Below, piece after piece: positions 17,222 through 25,204 of a DNA stretch of 64,000 nucleotides. Each line of letters begins with the position of its first letter. Within the stretch, counting starts at the first letter, position 1. Both the position numbers and the translations under genes were made by a program. A model generated the notes under the pieces. That model did not search any database. It was not told the origin of the DNA and saw nothing but the letters and a program-made list of their open reading frames with translations. Location of the stretch: positions 2,604,001 through 2,668,000 of the forward strand of contig NZ_CP037954.1 of the NCBI RefSeq assembly GCF_004359195.1. The letters run 5' to 3'. Source of the stretch: Chryseobacterium salivictor. GTDB taxonomy: Bacteria; Bacteroidota; Bacteroidia; Flavobacteriales; Weeksellaceae.

Positions 17222-17866
17222 TTAACACATATGATGTTTGATGGCAAAAAGCACAATTCCTACTCTGGTTTTTACGTTCAGTTTTGCGAAGATTGAGTCT
17301 CTGTATCCGTCTACAGTTCTTGGGCTCACACACATTTGCTCTGCAATTTCCTTATAGGTGAGTTCAGAGCAGGCCAATTTAATAAATTCTACCTCGCGGT
17401 CCTTTAACGAACTGTTTATTTCTTGATTTATCTTTTCTTCGGTTTTTATTTTCAGAAGACTTTGGGTTACGATATCGGTATAGAAAATTCCTTTTTCATG
17501 AACGATGTTTATAGCATCAAAAAGAATATCAGGCGACATATCTTTGAGCAAATACCCTTTTGCTCCTGCTTTCAACATGCTTATAATAGTGCTTTCATTA
17601 TCTTCCATCGTTAAAGCAATCACCTTTAGGTCGGGATAATTTTTAGTAAGTTCGAGGGTTGTTTCGATACCGTTTTTCCGGGGCATATTGATGTCCATTA
17701 AGACTACTTCAGGAAGTGTTTTCCGGTGGTCGAGCTGTTTCAGAAAATCTTCGCCATTAAAGCAATTCATTACCACTTCAAATTTTGGATTAAATGAAAT
17801 CATGTTTTCAATGGCCTTGGAAACTAATTTGTGGTCATCTACGATTGCTATTTTTATTCTTTCCAT
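17222..17866 (-). CDS. NarL/LuxR-type response regulator
   Basis: 214 residues. The receiver domain has the acidic pair DD (10-11), phosphorylation site Asp58 (VLMDINMP), the switch Thr (ALTMED) and Lys in YLLKDMS, so it looks fully active. The C-terminal LuxR helix-turn-helix (LKDREVEFIKLACSELTYKEIAEQMCVSPRTVDGY, about 148-182) binds DNA as a dimer. The start overlaps the histidine kinase gene by 13 bases, so the two form a cognate pair. Two matching palindromes at the ends of this operon are its best candidate sites, suggesting autoregulation. Other targets are unknown. Confidence 0.93.
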   Translation of the reverse strand: MERIKIAIVDDHKLVSKAIENMISFNPKFEVVMNCFNGEDFLKQLDHRKTLPEVVLMDINMPRKNGIETTLELTKNYPDLKVIALTMEDNESTIISMLKAGAKGYLLKDMSPDILFDAINIVHEKGIFYTDIVTQSLLKIKTEEKINQEINSSLKDREVEFIKLACSELTYKEIAEQMCVSPRTVDGYRDSIFAKLNVKTRVGIVLFAIKHHMC

Positions 17867-18642
17867 GGTGTGGGTTTCTTGTAGGTGATGGTAATTTCGG
17901 TTCCCAGATTTTCTGTAGAATTAATCTTAAAAGTGGCATCGATTAGTTTTGCACGATTCTTTATATTTTCTAATCCACTTCCATCATTTCTATGTTCTGC
18001 ATTAAATCCTACCCCGTAATCATTAATATTAATTTCAGTGAAATTGGGATGATCGTCAACTTTTATCAAAACTTTATTTGACCGGGCATGCTTTATCACA
18101 TTGTTGATCGACTCCTGTATAATTCGGAACAGAATTAAAGCATGATCAGAATTAATTTCCAATTCGTGATTATTGATCACGTACTCTACTTCCAGCAAAT
18201 CCAGCCGTTCGATTCTGGAAATTTCTCTTTCTAATGATTCAACAAATCCAAAATGCCTTACTTGTTTACTGATAAATACTTTAGACAAGTTTCTGATGTC
18301 CTGAATACATTCGCCAATCAAAAGATTAATTTCATGAGCAATGTTTGTTTTTTCTTCTTCGTCGGCACGGGCGAGTTTGTTGGTCATCAGTCTTGCCACG
18401 GATAGCTTTTGTCCCAAATCATCATGAAGTTCCTGTCCTATATAATTTAAGGTTTGTTCTTTAATTTCTACCTGGGAAATTGCCAATTCCTGTTCAAAAA
18501 GAGCTTCTTTTCTTTGTTGAGATAAAAGAAGTTCAGATTTTTTTTTGATGAAAATCCCATACACTAAAACCATCATTAAAATTACAATTAAAATGATAAA
18601 AGTGGTAATAGTAAGCAGAAAATCAGTTTCTGTAAGATTCAC
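17854..18642 (-). CDS. Sensor histidine kinase of the NarX/DesK (HisKA_3) class
   Basis: 262 residues. One membrane helix (about 9-31) is followed by a short coiled coil, the HisKA_3 dimerisation helix with His73 in ELHDDLGQKLS, and a HATPase domain with the N-box region (ESINNVIKHA) and G-box GSGLENIKNRA. There is no periplasmic sensor domain to speak of, only about eight residues before the helix. Sensing must therefore come from the membrane or from a partner. The seven-helix protein encoded immediately upstream, overlapping by 4 bases, is the obvious candidate. It should phosphorylate the regulator encoded downstream. Confidence 0.92.
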   Translation of the reverse strand: MNLTETDFLLTITTFIILIVILMMVLVYGIFIKKKSELLLSQQRKEALFEQELAISQVEIKEQTLNYIGQELHDDLGQKLSVARLMTNKLARADEEEKTNIAHEINLLIGECIQDIRNLSKVFISKQVRHFGFVESLEREISRIERLDLLEVEYVINNHELEINSDHALILFRIIQESINNVIKHARSNKVLIKVDDHPNFTEININDYGVGFNAEHRNDGSGLENIKNRAKLIDATFKINSTENLGTEITITYKKPTPWKE

Positions 18643-19304
18643 TTTTTAATATTAATATTTTTTGCAAAAAAGATTCCCATTATCAAAATAGAATACCCGA
18701 TAACATTCACAATGAATAAAATTATGAAAAAAATATTGATATTCATCAGTTGTATCGCAGTATTGCTTATTATTAGTAAAGGAGCTACTCCTAAGTAAAT
18801 GGACATCAGGCCGATACAAGCCCAAAACGGGTAATAAGATTTGATATTAAGAATTTTATCTGAATTAAAGGTCTCACGCAAAACCAAAAAAATATTAACC
18901 GTCAGGAGAATGACTTCAATAAAATAAAATTTAAAAGGGAATTTATTAAAGAAGTTTTCAGAAAAAACTGCAAATGATATATAACTTGCGATAAAGATTA
19001 TTATAATAATCAAGTTTATTTTTTTGGATTTTTCTAACTCTAAGATGCGGCGGAAATATAAAAAGAACAGTAAAAATACACCGAAATTAACTCCTACGGT
19101 ATAAATAGGGATACTATTAAATTGGTTCGTAAAAATATGCATCGTAAAATTAAAAGTATCCAGGCATGCTACTATTCCACCGGCGATCATAAAATAAATA
19201 ATGCCTTTACCAAGTTTATTTCTTTTCGTTAGTAACAGTATAAAAAAAATCACTACCAGTGAAATTTGGATTACACTTGCTACATCTCTGTTCCATTCAA
19301 TCAT
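18639..19304 (-). CDS. Seven-helix membrane protein of unknown function, probable sensor partner
   Basis: 221 residues, very hydrophobic. I count seven likely membrane helices (about 11-27, 35-53, 67-86, 97-116, 128-145, 160-180 and 188-213), with short basic loops such as RRILELEKSKK. There is no soluble domain or known catalytic motif. It resembles the seven-helix sensory modules found in other bacterial sensor kinases, but here as a separate protein. The gene lies one base after the upstream unknown gene and overlaps the histidine kinase gene by 4 bases, so all four genes are tightly coupled. The function as a signal receptor is inference. Confidence 0.75.
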   Translation of the reverse strand: MIEWNRDVASVIQISLVVIFFILLLTKRNKLGKGIIYFMIAGGIVACLDTFNFTMHIFTNQFNSIPIYTVGVNFGVFLLFFLYFRRILELEKSKKINLIIIIIFIASYISFAVFSENFFNKFPFKFYFIEVILLTVNIFLVLRETFNSDKILNIKSYYPFWACIGLMSIYLGVAPLLIISNTAIQLMNINIFFIILFIVNVIGYSILIMGIFFAKNINIKK

Positions 19305-19305
19305 T

Positions 19306-19704
19306 TTAATAAGGAGGATAGAGTTGTCCGAAATTTAAACCCGGTAAATCCTCCGGATTAGAAACTTTTTCCGAATTTTCTTTAGCGGCATCCATATCTT
19401 CTGCGGAAAAGAATATGGTTTGATAGCCTTTGTAAAGTGGATTTAACCGTGGGTCAAATTGATCTTCGGGATATTTTCCTAAAGTGATTCTGATTCCTTT
19501 GTTTTTAATGCCCCTTTTTTCCATGCCTTCGCGGATCATATTAATATACTCCTGTAAAATTTCTAAATCATAAGTATAATACTTAGAATCCGGTTTTTCA
19601 GGTGATCGTTTTGCATTAATGGCTGCATAATTGGTTTTGTCGTATTCTGTTGCCAACAGATCACTTTCTTCCTTTGGAATCAAATGTTTTTCTAATTCAC
19701 TCAT
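19306..19704 (-). CDS. Conserved-looking protein of unknown function, first gene of the signalling operon
   Basis: 131 residues, soluble, acidic, no signal peptide and no membrane helix. The middle part (ILQEYINMIREGMEKRGIKNKGIRITLGKYPED) and the segment LYKGYQTIFFSAEDMD look like a small alpha/beta domain; the C-terminus is rich in Pro and Gly. I do not recognise a family. The ATG at 19704 is preferred over one at 19773, because a TAAATTTG promoter element (19728-19735) and the palindrome at 19757-19772 lie between them. Its place at the head of a four-gene operon with a receptor-like membrane protein, kinase and regulator suggests a role in signal input or output. Confidence 0.7.
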   Translation of the reverse strand: MSELEKHLIPKEESDLLATEYDKTNYAAINAKRSPEKPDSKYYTYDLEILQEYINMIREGMEKRGIKNKGIRITLGKYPEDQFDPRLNPLYKGYQTIFFSAEDMDAAKENSEKVSNPEDLPGLNFGQLYPPY

Positions 19705-19727
19705 TGCTAAATATGTTTTAATAGTAA

Positions 19728-19735
19728 CAAATTTA
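19728..19735 (-). promoter_or_regulatory. -7 element of the signalling operon
   Basis: Minus-strand TAAATTTG, 24 to 31 bases before the start at 19704. Transcription would begin near 19722, placing the palindrome at 19757-19772 about 43 bases upstream of the start, as for an activator site. Confidence 0.5.
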
Positions 19736-19756
19736 AAGTATATTAGTTGAAACTGG

Positions 19757-19772
19757 TGGGTGAAAACACCCA
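19757..19772. promoter_or_regulatory. Palindrome TGGGTGAAAACACCCA, candidate regulator site
   Basis: A perfect inverted repeat (6-bp arms, AAAA centre) upstream of the -7 element of the signalling operon. It shares the core GGGTGAAAWCACCC with the palindrome at the far end of the operon (17203-17218). It is a good candidate for binding by the NarL-type regulator encoded in the same operon. Confidence 0.5.
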
Positions 19773-19891
19773 ATCCGGTAGTTTTTTTAAATTATTTTTC
19801 CGAAACTTCCCCTCTTTTGTTAATAAAGGATAATTTCCTTAAATTTCGGAACTCATTTCTTTGAAGAATTGAACCTTAAATCAATAAACGA

Positions 19892-20560
19892 ATGCAAAAA
19901 TTTTCTCCCATTGCCGAGAGTTACCAAAAAATAAAAACCGGTTTACCGGATAACGTTCAGCTCGTCGCAGTGTCTAAGACTCATCCGAAAGAAATGATCC
20001 GGGAAGTTTACGATTTAGGACAAAGGGTTTTTGGCGAAAACAAAGTACAGGAACTGATCGAAAAACATCCGCAACTTCCGCAGGATATACAGTGGCATTT
20101 GATCGGCCATTTGCAAACCAATAAAGTCAAATATATTGCACCCTTTATCGATATGATTCAAAGTGTTGATTCTGAGAAACTTTTGGTGGAAATTGATAAA
20201 CAGGCAGAAAAAAACCACCGGAAAATCAAAGTGCTCCTCCAGGTAAAAATTGCCGAGGAAGACACCAAATACGGTTTAGAAGTCCACGAAACCAAAGAAT
20301 TGTATTTGGATTATCTCAATGGGAAATTTCCGAATATTATTATTTCCGGGTTAATGGGAATGGCGACATTTACAGAAAATAAAAACCAGGTCAGGAAAGA
20401 GTTTACCTTCTTAAAACATCTTTTCGACCAACTTTCGTCGCAGCAGAAACTCGATACGTTATCGATGGGAATGAGTGACGACTACCCTCTCGCTATTGAA
20501 TGCGGTGCTAATTCTGTCCGTATTGGCTCCGCAATTTTCGGATCCAGAGAATATCTTTAA
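19892..20560 (+). CDS. YggS/PROSC family pyridoxal-phosphate-binding protein
   Basis: 222 residues. These single-domain alanine-racemase-fold proteins hold pyridoxal phosphate and help keep its level balanced; they have no known enzyme activity. The PLP lysine is in VAVSKTHP (about residue 29), followed by the family stretches GENKVQELIEKH, WHLIGHLQTNK, ISGLMGMATF and LSMGMSDDYPLAIECGANSVRIGSAIFG. Length is normal. The next gene on the same strand, a sigma-54 activator, starts 79 bases later behind its own candidate promoter. Confidence 0.95.
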   Translation: MQKFSPIAESYQKIKTGLPDNVQLVAVSKTHPKEMIREVYDLGQRVFGENKVQELIEKHPQLPQDIQWHLIGHLQTNKVKYIAPFIDMIQSVDSEKLLVEIDKQAEKNHRKIKVLLQVKIAEEDTKYGLEVHETKELYLDYLNGKFPNIIISGLMGMATFTENKNQVRKEFTFLKHLFDQLSSQQKLDTLSMGMSDDYPLAIECGANSVRIGSAIFGSREYL

Positions 20561-20567
20561 ATTTCTC

Positions 20568-20585
20568 TTAGGTACGATTATTGCT
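20568..20585 (+). promoter_or_regulatory. Candidate sigma-54 promoter of the activator gene
   Basis: TAGGTACGATTATTGCT (20569-20585) has GG (20571-20572) and GC (20583-20584) exactly 10 bases apart and matches the consensus YTGGCACGrNNNTTGCW at all but two defined positions. A start near 20596 would give a leader of about 44 bases. It would make the activator autoregulated. Confidence 0.5.
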
Positions 20586-20639
20586 AAGATAAAATCAAAA
20601 TTCATATAATACTTTTTACTCAATCCATAAATTTTTATA

Positions 20640-21824
20640 ATGCAAAAAATCTTAATTGTTGAAGATGAAAAATCCATTTCCGGCGTTCTACACAGCATTC
20701 TGTCAGATGAATTACCTGACTACGAATTCATTATCGCTGAAGATGGCTTAGAAGGCTTAAAACAAATAGAGAAGGAAGATTTCGCTTTGGTGGTTTCTGA
20801 CATTAAAATGCCTAAAGTTTCAGGTACCGAACTTTTGAAACAGGCACTTCAAATAAAACCGGATACGACTTTCGTCATGATCTCAGGGCATGCCGATATC
20901 GATACTGCGGTAGATTGTCTTAAAGACGGTGCGTATGATTTTATTTCAAAACCTATCGATATCAACCGGCTGATTACAAGTGTTAGAAACGCTTTGGACA
21001 AAAGAATTCTGCAGAAAACAAATCAGCATTTAAAAATAGAAAATACAACTTTAAAGAAAAAAGTTAATAAAAAGTATCAGATGATTGGCGAATCTCCTGC
21101 GTTGAAGAAAATTCAGGATATGATTGAAAAAGTAGCGGCCTCAGATGCCAGAGTTTTAATTACAGGACCCAATGGCGCGGGAAAAGAATTGGTAGCTCAC
21201 GCAATTCATGCACAAAGTGACCGAAGCAAAGGGCCGATGATTGAAGTAAACTGTGCGGCAATCCCATCAGAACTTATTGAGTCAGAGCTTTTTGGGCATG
21301 TTAAAGGCAGTTTTACCGGAGCAATAAAAGACAAACAGGGAAAATTTGAATTAGCCAATAATGGTACTATTTTTCTGGATGAGATTGGCGATATGTCACT
21401 CATTGCCCAGGCAAAAGTTCTTCGTGCCTTACAGGAAAGTAAGGTCTCACCTGTCGGCAGCGATAAAGAAATTAAAGTAGATGTAAGAGTTCTGGCGGCC
21501 ACCAATAAAAATATGCAGGAGGAAATTAAAGCCGGAAAATTCCGGGAAGATCTTTATCACCGACTTTCAGTGATCGAAATTTATGTTCCCTCTCTGGATG
21601 AAAGAAAAGACGATATCAAACTTTTGGTGAAACATTTTGCCAAAATTATTTCTGATGAACATGGTACCGCTTTGAAAACCTTTGATGATAAAGCAATTAA
21701 AGCTTTGGAGAATTTCAGTTGGACAGGAAATATCCGGGAATTGAGAAATGTAGTTGAGCGTTTGATCATTTTAGGATCAAACCCGATTAATGCAGAAGAT
21801 GTTGCTAGTTTTGTGAGAAAATAA
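20640..21824 (+). CDS. Sigma-54-dependent response regulator (NtrC type, no DNA-binding domain)
   Basis: 394 residues. A receiver domain (1-120, phosphorylation site Asp54 in VVSDIKMP) is followed by a sigma-54-interacting AAA+ ATPase: Walker A GPNGAGKE (176-183; usually G-E/P-x-G-T/S-GKE), the sigma-54 loop GSFTGA (223-228, usually GAFTGA), Walker B IFLDEIGD and the arginine-finger region DVRVLAATN. The protein ends right after the AAA+ lid (ASFVRK), so the usual C-terminal Fis-type helix is missing. It must act without site-specific binding, with a partner, or from solution. Candidate sigma-54 promoters lie before this gene and before the next one. No kinase is encoded beside it. Confidence 0.93.
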   Translation: MQKILIVEDEKSISGVLHSILSDELPDYEFIIAEDGLEGLKQIEKEDFALVVSDIKMPKVSGTELLKQALQIKPDTTFVMISGHADIDTAVDCLKDGAYDFISKPIDINRLITSVRNALDKRILQKTNQHLKIENTTLKKKVNKKYQMIGESPALKKIQDMIEKVAASDARVLITGPNGAGKELVAHAIHAQSDRSKGPMIEVNCAAIPSELIESELFGHVKGSFTGAIKDKQGKFELANNGTIFLDEIGDMSLIAQAKVLRALQESKVSPVGSDKEIKVDVRVLAATNKNMQEEIKAGKFREDLYHRLSVIEIYVPSLDERKDDIKLLVKHFAKIISDEHGTALKTFDDKAIKALENFSWTGNIRELRNVVERLIILGSNPINAEDVASFVRK

Positions 21825-21864
21825 AATCTGACTTTCTTATTATTAAAATAAGGATATTCTTAAT

Positions 21865-21901
21865 AAAAAAACCAAAATACCGATTGTATTTTGGTTTTTT
21901 T
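21865..21901. terminator. Intrinsic terminator after the sigma-54 activator
   Basis: Stem AAAAAACCAAAATAC pairs with GTATTTTGGTTTTTT around CGATT and is followed by a long T-rich run. It separates the activator from the next transcription unit, which therefore needs its own promoter. Confidence 0.85.
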
Positions 21902-21918
21902 ATTTTTTTTAATAGTTT

Positions 21919-21935
21919 TTGGCACATTAGATGCT
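21919..21935 (+). promoter_or_regulatory. Candidate sigma-54 promoter before the 21986 gene
   Basis: TTGGCACATTAGATGCT has an intact -24 block (TTGGCAC), a -12 block TGCT, and GG (21921-21922) and GC (21933-21934) with the strict 10-base spacing. It lies just after a strong terminator, and transcription would begin near 21946, 40 bases before the ATG. Confidence 0.6.
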
Positions 21936-21985
21936 TTTTTTAGGATAAATAAAAAAGGAGTAAAAGCAATTCTGAATTTTCTGTC

Positions 21986-22585
21986 ATGAAAAATAAAATC
22001 CCTGAACAAATTATCGGCGTAGAAAGTGAAGCAGTTTCAAAGATTAGTTTTGATAATAAGGAATTGGCCCGAATCCATTTTAAAAAAGTTAAAAAAAGAT
22101 TTCTGGATATCAATTTCTGGGAACTTTTTGCAGGACAGGAAAAGGCAGAATTTTCTCTTCGTGACGAAAACGGTAATCTAATTTTAGGTCATCCCCAGGT
22201 CGGTAATTATATCAGCATCAAAGTTCCGCTGCTTCCCAACAGAAATGATGACGGACTCGACTGGGTGAAAATTGAAGTATATGAAGAGGAAGTTTTTGAG
22301 GATGATGAAGCTGTTTATCTGAGAGTTCGTCCCAGTTCAGACCCCACAAGCAGCAGCAATAAAATCACTCATTTTTTAGATTCATCGGCAACCTCCAATT
22401 TCATTATTAAAAGAAGCGGAAAAGAAATCTCGGCCGAAATCTATGCGAGAAATGAAGTTCCTAATTCAAAAGATAAGTCGATCTCAGAAAAGATCCGCAA
22501 TAAAATAGTATCAGTTGGTGGAATGCTAATTGGCAGCAAAATTCAATGGGAAGCATTAACTAAAGGTTTAATTGAAAATGAATAA
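21986..22585 (+). CDS. Protein of unknown function, possible sigma-54 target
   Basis: 199 residues, no signal peptide or membrane helix. A long acidic middle region (about 80-110: WVKIEVYEEEVFEDDEAVYLRVRP) is flanked by basic segments (RIHFKKVKKRFLD and KSISEKIRNKIVS). It looks soluble and conserved-hypothetical; I recognise no family. A purine-rich AAGGAG lies 25 bases upstream of the ATG, with no alternative start between, and Bacteroidota rarely rely on such sites. The gene sits behind a strong candidate sigma-54 promoter and overlaps the DUF72 gene by up to 14 bases, so the two are co-translated. Confidence 0.65.
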   Translation: MKNKIPEQIIGVESEAVSKISFDNKELARIHFKKVKKRFLDINFWELFAGQEKAEFSLRDENGNLILGHPQVGNYISIKVPLLPNRNDDGLDWVKIEVYEEEVFEDDEAVYLRVRPSSDPTSSSNKITHFLDSSATSNFIIKRSGKEISAEIYARNEVPNSKDKSISEKIRNKIVSVGGMLIGSKIQWEALTKGLIENE

Positions 22586-23303
22586 TAAAGTATATATCGG
22601 GTGTTCAGGGTTTAGTGAAAGAATTTGGAAAGGATTTTTCTATCCGGAAGAATTACCTTCAAAAGAATATTTAAGTTTTTATTCAAAGCATTTGAATGCA
22701 GTCGAAATTAATTCTACTTTTTACAGAAAACCTACTTTGAAAACCTTGGAAAAATGGTTTGCTGAGACTGGAGGTGATTTTAAATTTTTCATCAAAATCC
22801 CAAGATTTATTTCGCATCTTAAAAAACTGACCGAAACGAAAACTGACACCCAAGAATTCTGCAATCATATTTCATCAGGTTTACAGGAGAAATTAGCGGG
22901 TTTTCTTTTTCAGCTGCCACCGTCTTTTAAATACAGCAAAGAGCATCTGGAAAAGGTAATCGATACGGTTGATAAAAAGTACCTGAATGTTGTAGAATTC
23001 CGACACGCATCCTGGTGGAATACCGAAGTTTTTGAAACTTTAAATAAAAATAAAATCGTTTTTTCCGGCGTTTCTATCCCCAAAGATATTCCGGATGATT
23101 TTATGATTAATAATGACGATTTTGCGTATTACCGTCTTCACGGGATTCCTGAAATGTTTAAATCTGAATATTCAGAATCAGAACTGAGTACTTTGGCGGC
23201 GGAGGTTCGAAAATTTAATGGAACTTCATTTATCTTTTTTAATAATACTTACGGAACCGCCGGAATAAAAAATGCGGTTTATTTGAATAAAATTTTTGTC
23301 TGA
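22572..23303 (+). CDS. DUF72 (YecE-like) family protein
   Basis: 243 residues with the DUF72 TIM-barrel signature: N-terminal YIGCSGFSERIWKGFFYPEELPSKEYLSFYSKHLNAVEINSTFYR, then FKFFIKIPRFISHLKKL, LAGFLFQLPPSFKYSKEHLE and VVEFRHASWW. The family is widespread, and its biochemical function is not established. The start may be the ATG at 22572 or the one at 22578; both overlap the previous gene. It probably shares the candidate sigma-54 promoter at 21919. Confidence 0.9.
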   Translation: MKMNNKVYIGCSGFSERIWKGFFYPEELPSKEYLSFYSKHLNAVEINSTFYRKPTLKTLEKWFAETGGDFKFFIKIPRFISHLKKLTETKTDTQEFCNHISSGLQEKLAGFLFQLPPSFKYSKEHLEKVIDTVDKKYLNVVEFRHASWWNTEVFETLNKNKIVFSGVSIPKDIPDDFMINNDDFAYYRLHGIPEMFKSEYSESELSTLAAEVRKFNGTSFIFFNNTYGTAGIKNAVYLNKIFV

Positions 23304-23372
23304 TCCAGTTTAACTCTCATTCATATTACAAACAAAATCCTTTAAATAAAAATATATCTAGAAAGTTTGCAG

Positions 23373-23380
23373 TAAATTTG
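23373..23380 (+). promoter_or_regulatory. Candidate -7 element for the MATE gene
   Basis: TAAATTTG fits TAnnTTTG, 21 to 28 bases before the ATG at 23401. No clear -33 element is seen. Confidence 0.4.
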
Positions 23381-23400
23381 CCGCAGATTTTTTTTATATT

Positions 23401-24765
23401 ATGCAAATTTTAAATCCCGTACACACCAAAAGATTATTTCAGTTAGCACTTCCCGTAATGATTACGCAAGTAGGACAGGTTTCTGTGCAACTTTTTGATA
23501 ATATAATGGTTGGAAAACTTCTTGGTGCAGATGCTCTGGCTTCAGTATCGCTGGCCAATGGTGTGTTTTTCTCGGTTTTTGTATTAGCATTAGGTTTTTC
23601 ACTGGCCATTCCGCCATTGGTTGCAGAAGCGCAGTCTCAAAATAATCACCACATGATCAACCGTATTTTTCGTCATGGTTTTGTGGTGAATATGTTTATA
23701 GGGTTGGTTTTAGTTATTCTGATGCTCTTTGCTTTGCCTTTGTTATACCATCTTGATCAGCCTGCGAATATCATTCCGGATACGGAAAGTTATTTACGGA
23801 TAACCATTATCAGTATTCTGCCGTTTATGGCCTTTCAAACGATGCGTGAAGTTTCCGAAGGGTTGAGTTTTACCATAGGCGTTACCAAAGCAACCATTAT
23901 TGCTAATGTCATCAACATTGTTCTGAATTACATTTTTATTAAAGGAGTCGGTATGGATTCTCTGGGGGTAGATGGTTCTGCATACGCCTCTTTTATCGCC
24001 AGAGTTTTCATGGTGGTTTTCCTGTTTTTCGTAATGAAAAAGAATCCTATGACCAAAAGGTATATGGAGGATTTCACCTTAAAAACAAAACTTTTTCAAA
24101 AGAAAATGTTCCGCAAGTTAGTCAAACTGGGATTGCCAACTGCCTTACAGATGTTCTTTGAAGTGACTGCATTTGCAGCAGCAGCTTTTATTTGTGGACT
24201 GATTTCTGCAAAAGATATTGCAGCGCATCAGATCGCCTTATCGATGGCTTCATTTACTTTTAATCTTTGCATCGGTTTCAGTATTGCGACGACCATTATG
24301 GCGGGAAATAGATTTGGAGAAAGGAATTATAAAGAATTAAGAAATGTCGGGATAAATAATCTGAAAATAGTGTTCATTTTCATGGTATTGTGTGGAATTA
24401 TATTCATTGCGGGAAGAAATATTTTACCTACCTTTTTTACCAAAAAAGAAGATGTTGATGTCATTGTACTGGCCTCAAAATTATTAATAATAGCAGCACT
24501 TTTTCAGCTTTCAGATGGTTTACAGATTCTGTCTCTGGGAGTTTTACGCGGCATGCAGGACGTGAAAATCCCGAGTATCCTTACATTTGTTGCCTATTGG
24601 ATCATCACACTCCCATTAGGATATTACCTTTGTGTAACCAGAGAAATGGGCGCCTATGGAATGTGGGTTGCTTTGGGTGTTGGATTGACGATTTCTGCAT
24701 TTTTATTAATAAGAAGATTTTTGACGCTGTCACAGAGGAAAATTGATGCTGCGGCGGCTCAGTAA
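23401..24765 (+). CDS. MATE family efflux transporter
   Basis: 454 residues with twelve predicted membrane helices in two MatE repeats (about 12-165 and 240-400). MITQVGQVSVQLFDNIMVGKLLGADALASVSLANG at the N-terminus is the classical NorM-type start, and PTALQMFFEVTAFAAAAFICGLISAKDIAAHQIALSMASF begins the second repeat with its conserved Glu. Such pumps export cationic drugs or metabolites using a Na+ or H+ gradient. The substrate cannot be told. It appears to be transcribed alone, 97 bases after the DUF72 gene. Confidence 0.94.
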   Translation: MQILNPVHTKRLFQLALPVMITQVGQVSVQLFDNIMVGKLLGADALASVSLANGVFFSVFVLALGFSLAIPPLVAEAQSQNNHHMINRIFRHGFVVNMFIGLVLVILMLFALPLLYHLDQPANIIPDTESYLRITIISILPFMAFQTMREVSEGLSFTIGVTKATIIANVINIVLNYIFIKGVGMDSLGVDGSAYASFIARVFMVVFLFFVMKKNPMTKRYMEDFTLKTKLFQKKMFRKLVKLGLPTALQMFFEVTAFAAAAFICGLISAKDIAAHQIALSMASFTFNLCIGFSIATTIMAGNRFGERNYKELRNVGINNLKIVFIFMVLCGIIFIAGRNILPTFFTKKEDVDVIVLASKLLIIAALFQLSDGLQILSLGVLRGMQDVKIPSILTFVAYWIITLPLGYYLCVTREMGAYGMWVALGVGLTISAFLLIRRFLTLSQRKIDAAAAQ

Positions 24766-25204
24766 AAAAAGCCGGTATTGCGTCAAAAACGGTGGATCTG
24801 CAAATTTGTATTTCTCAGTTTGTCGCAAAGTGAAAAAAATTGATCTGTACGATAAATCTTTATTTTAAAGTGAAACCGAGAGCACTCGAAAAGTACTATT
24901 TCGTCTCTTCAACTCATCATTGTTGACTTAATTAATTTAAAGGATAGTTGTCAATCTTTGTGTTTTATCAAAACAGAAATGGACTGATTTTTTCACCAAC
25001 AACACGACATTCCGTGAAACCATTTTTTTTAAGCATGAATCAACGAAACAGAAATTGCGTCTTAAAGCGGAATGAGAAAAGAAATTTGCCTTTGTTTTAA
25101 ACAAAAATAGATTAAACTCGAAACTTTATTTTCACACCAATGATGAAAAGCAAAAAAAATCCCTGAACAAAATAATCTTCAGGGATTTATATTTAAACCG
25201 GTAT
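24766..25204. other. 439-base gap between the MATE and RND genes
   Basis: The two genes converge here. The terminator at 25157-25188 serves the RND operon. The rest is AT-rich with no open frame, RNA gene or repeat that I can support, and no obvious terminator directly after the MATE gene. Confidence 0.5.
25157..25188 (-). terminator. Intrinsic terminator of the RND efflux operon
   Basis: AAATCCCTGAA (25157-25167) and TTCAGGGATTT (25178-25188) form an 11-bp stem with a 10-base loop, followed on the minus strand by a T run. Confidence 0.85.
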
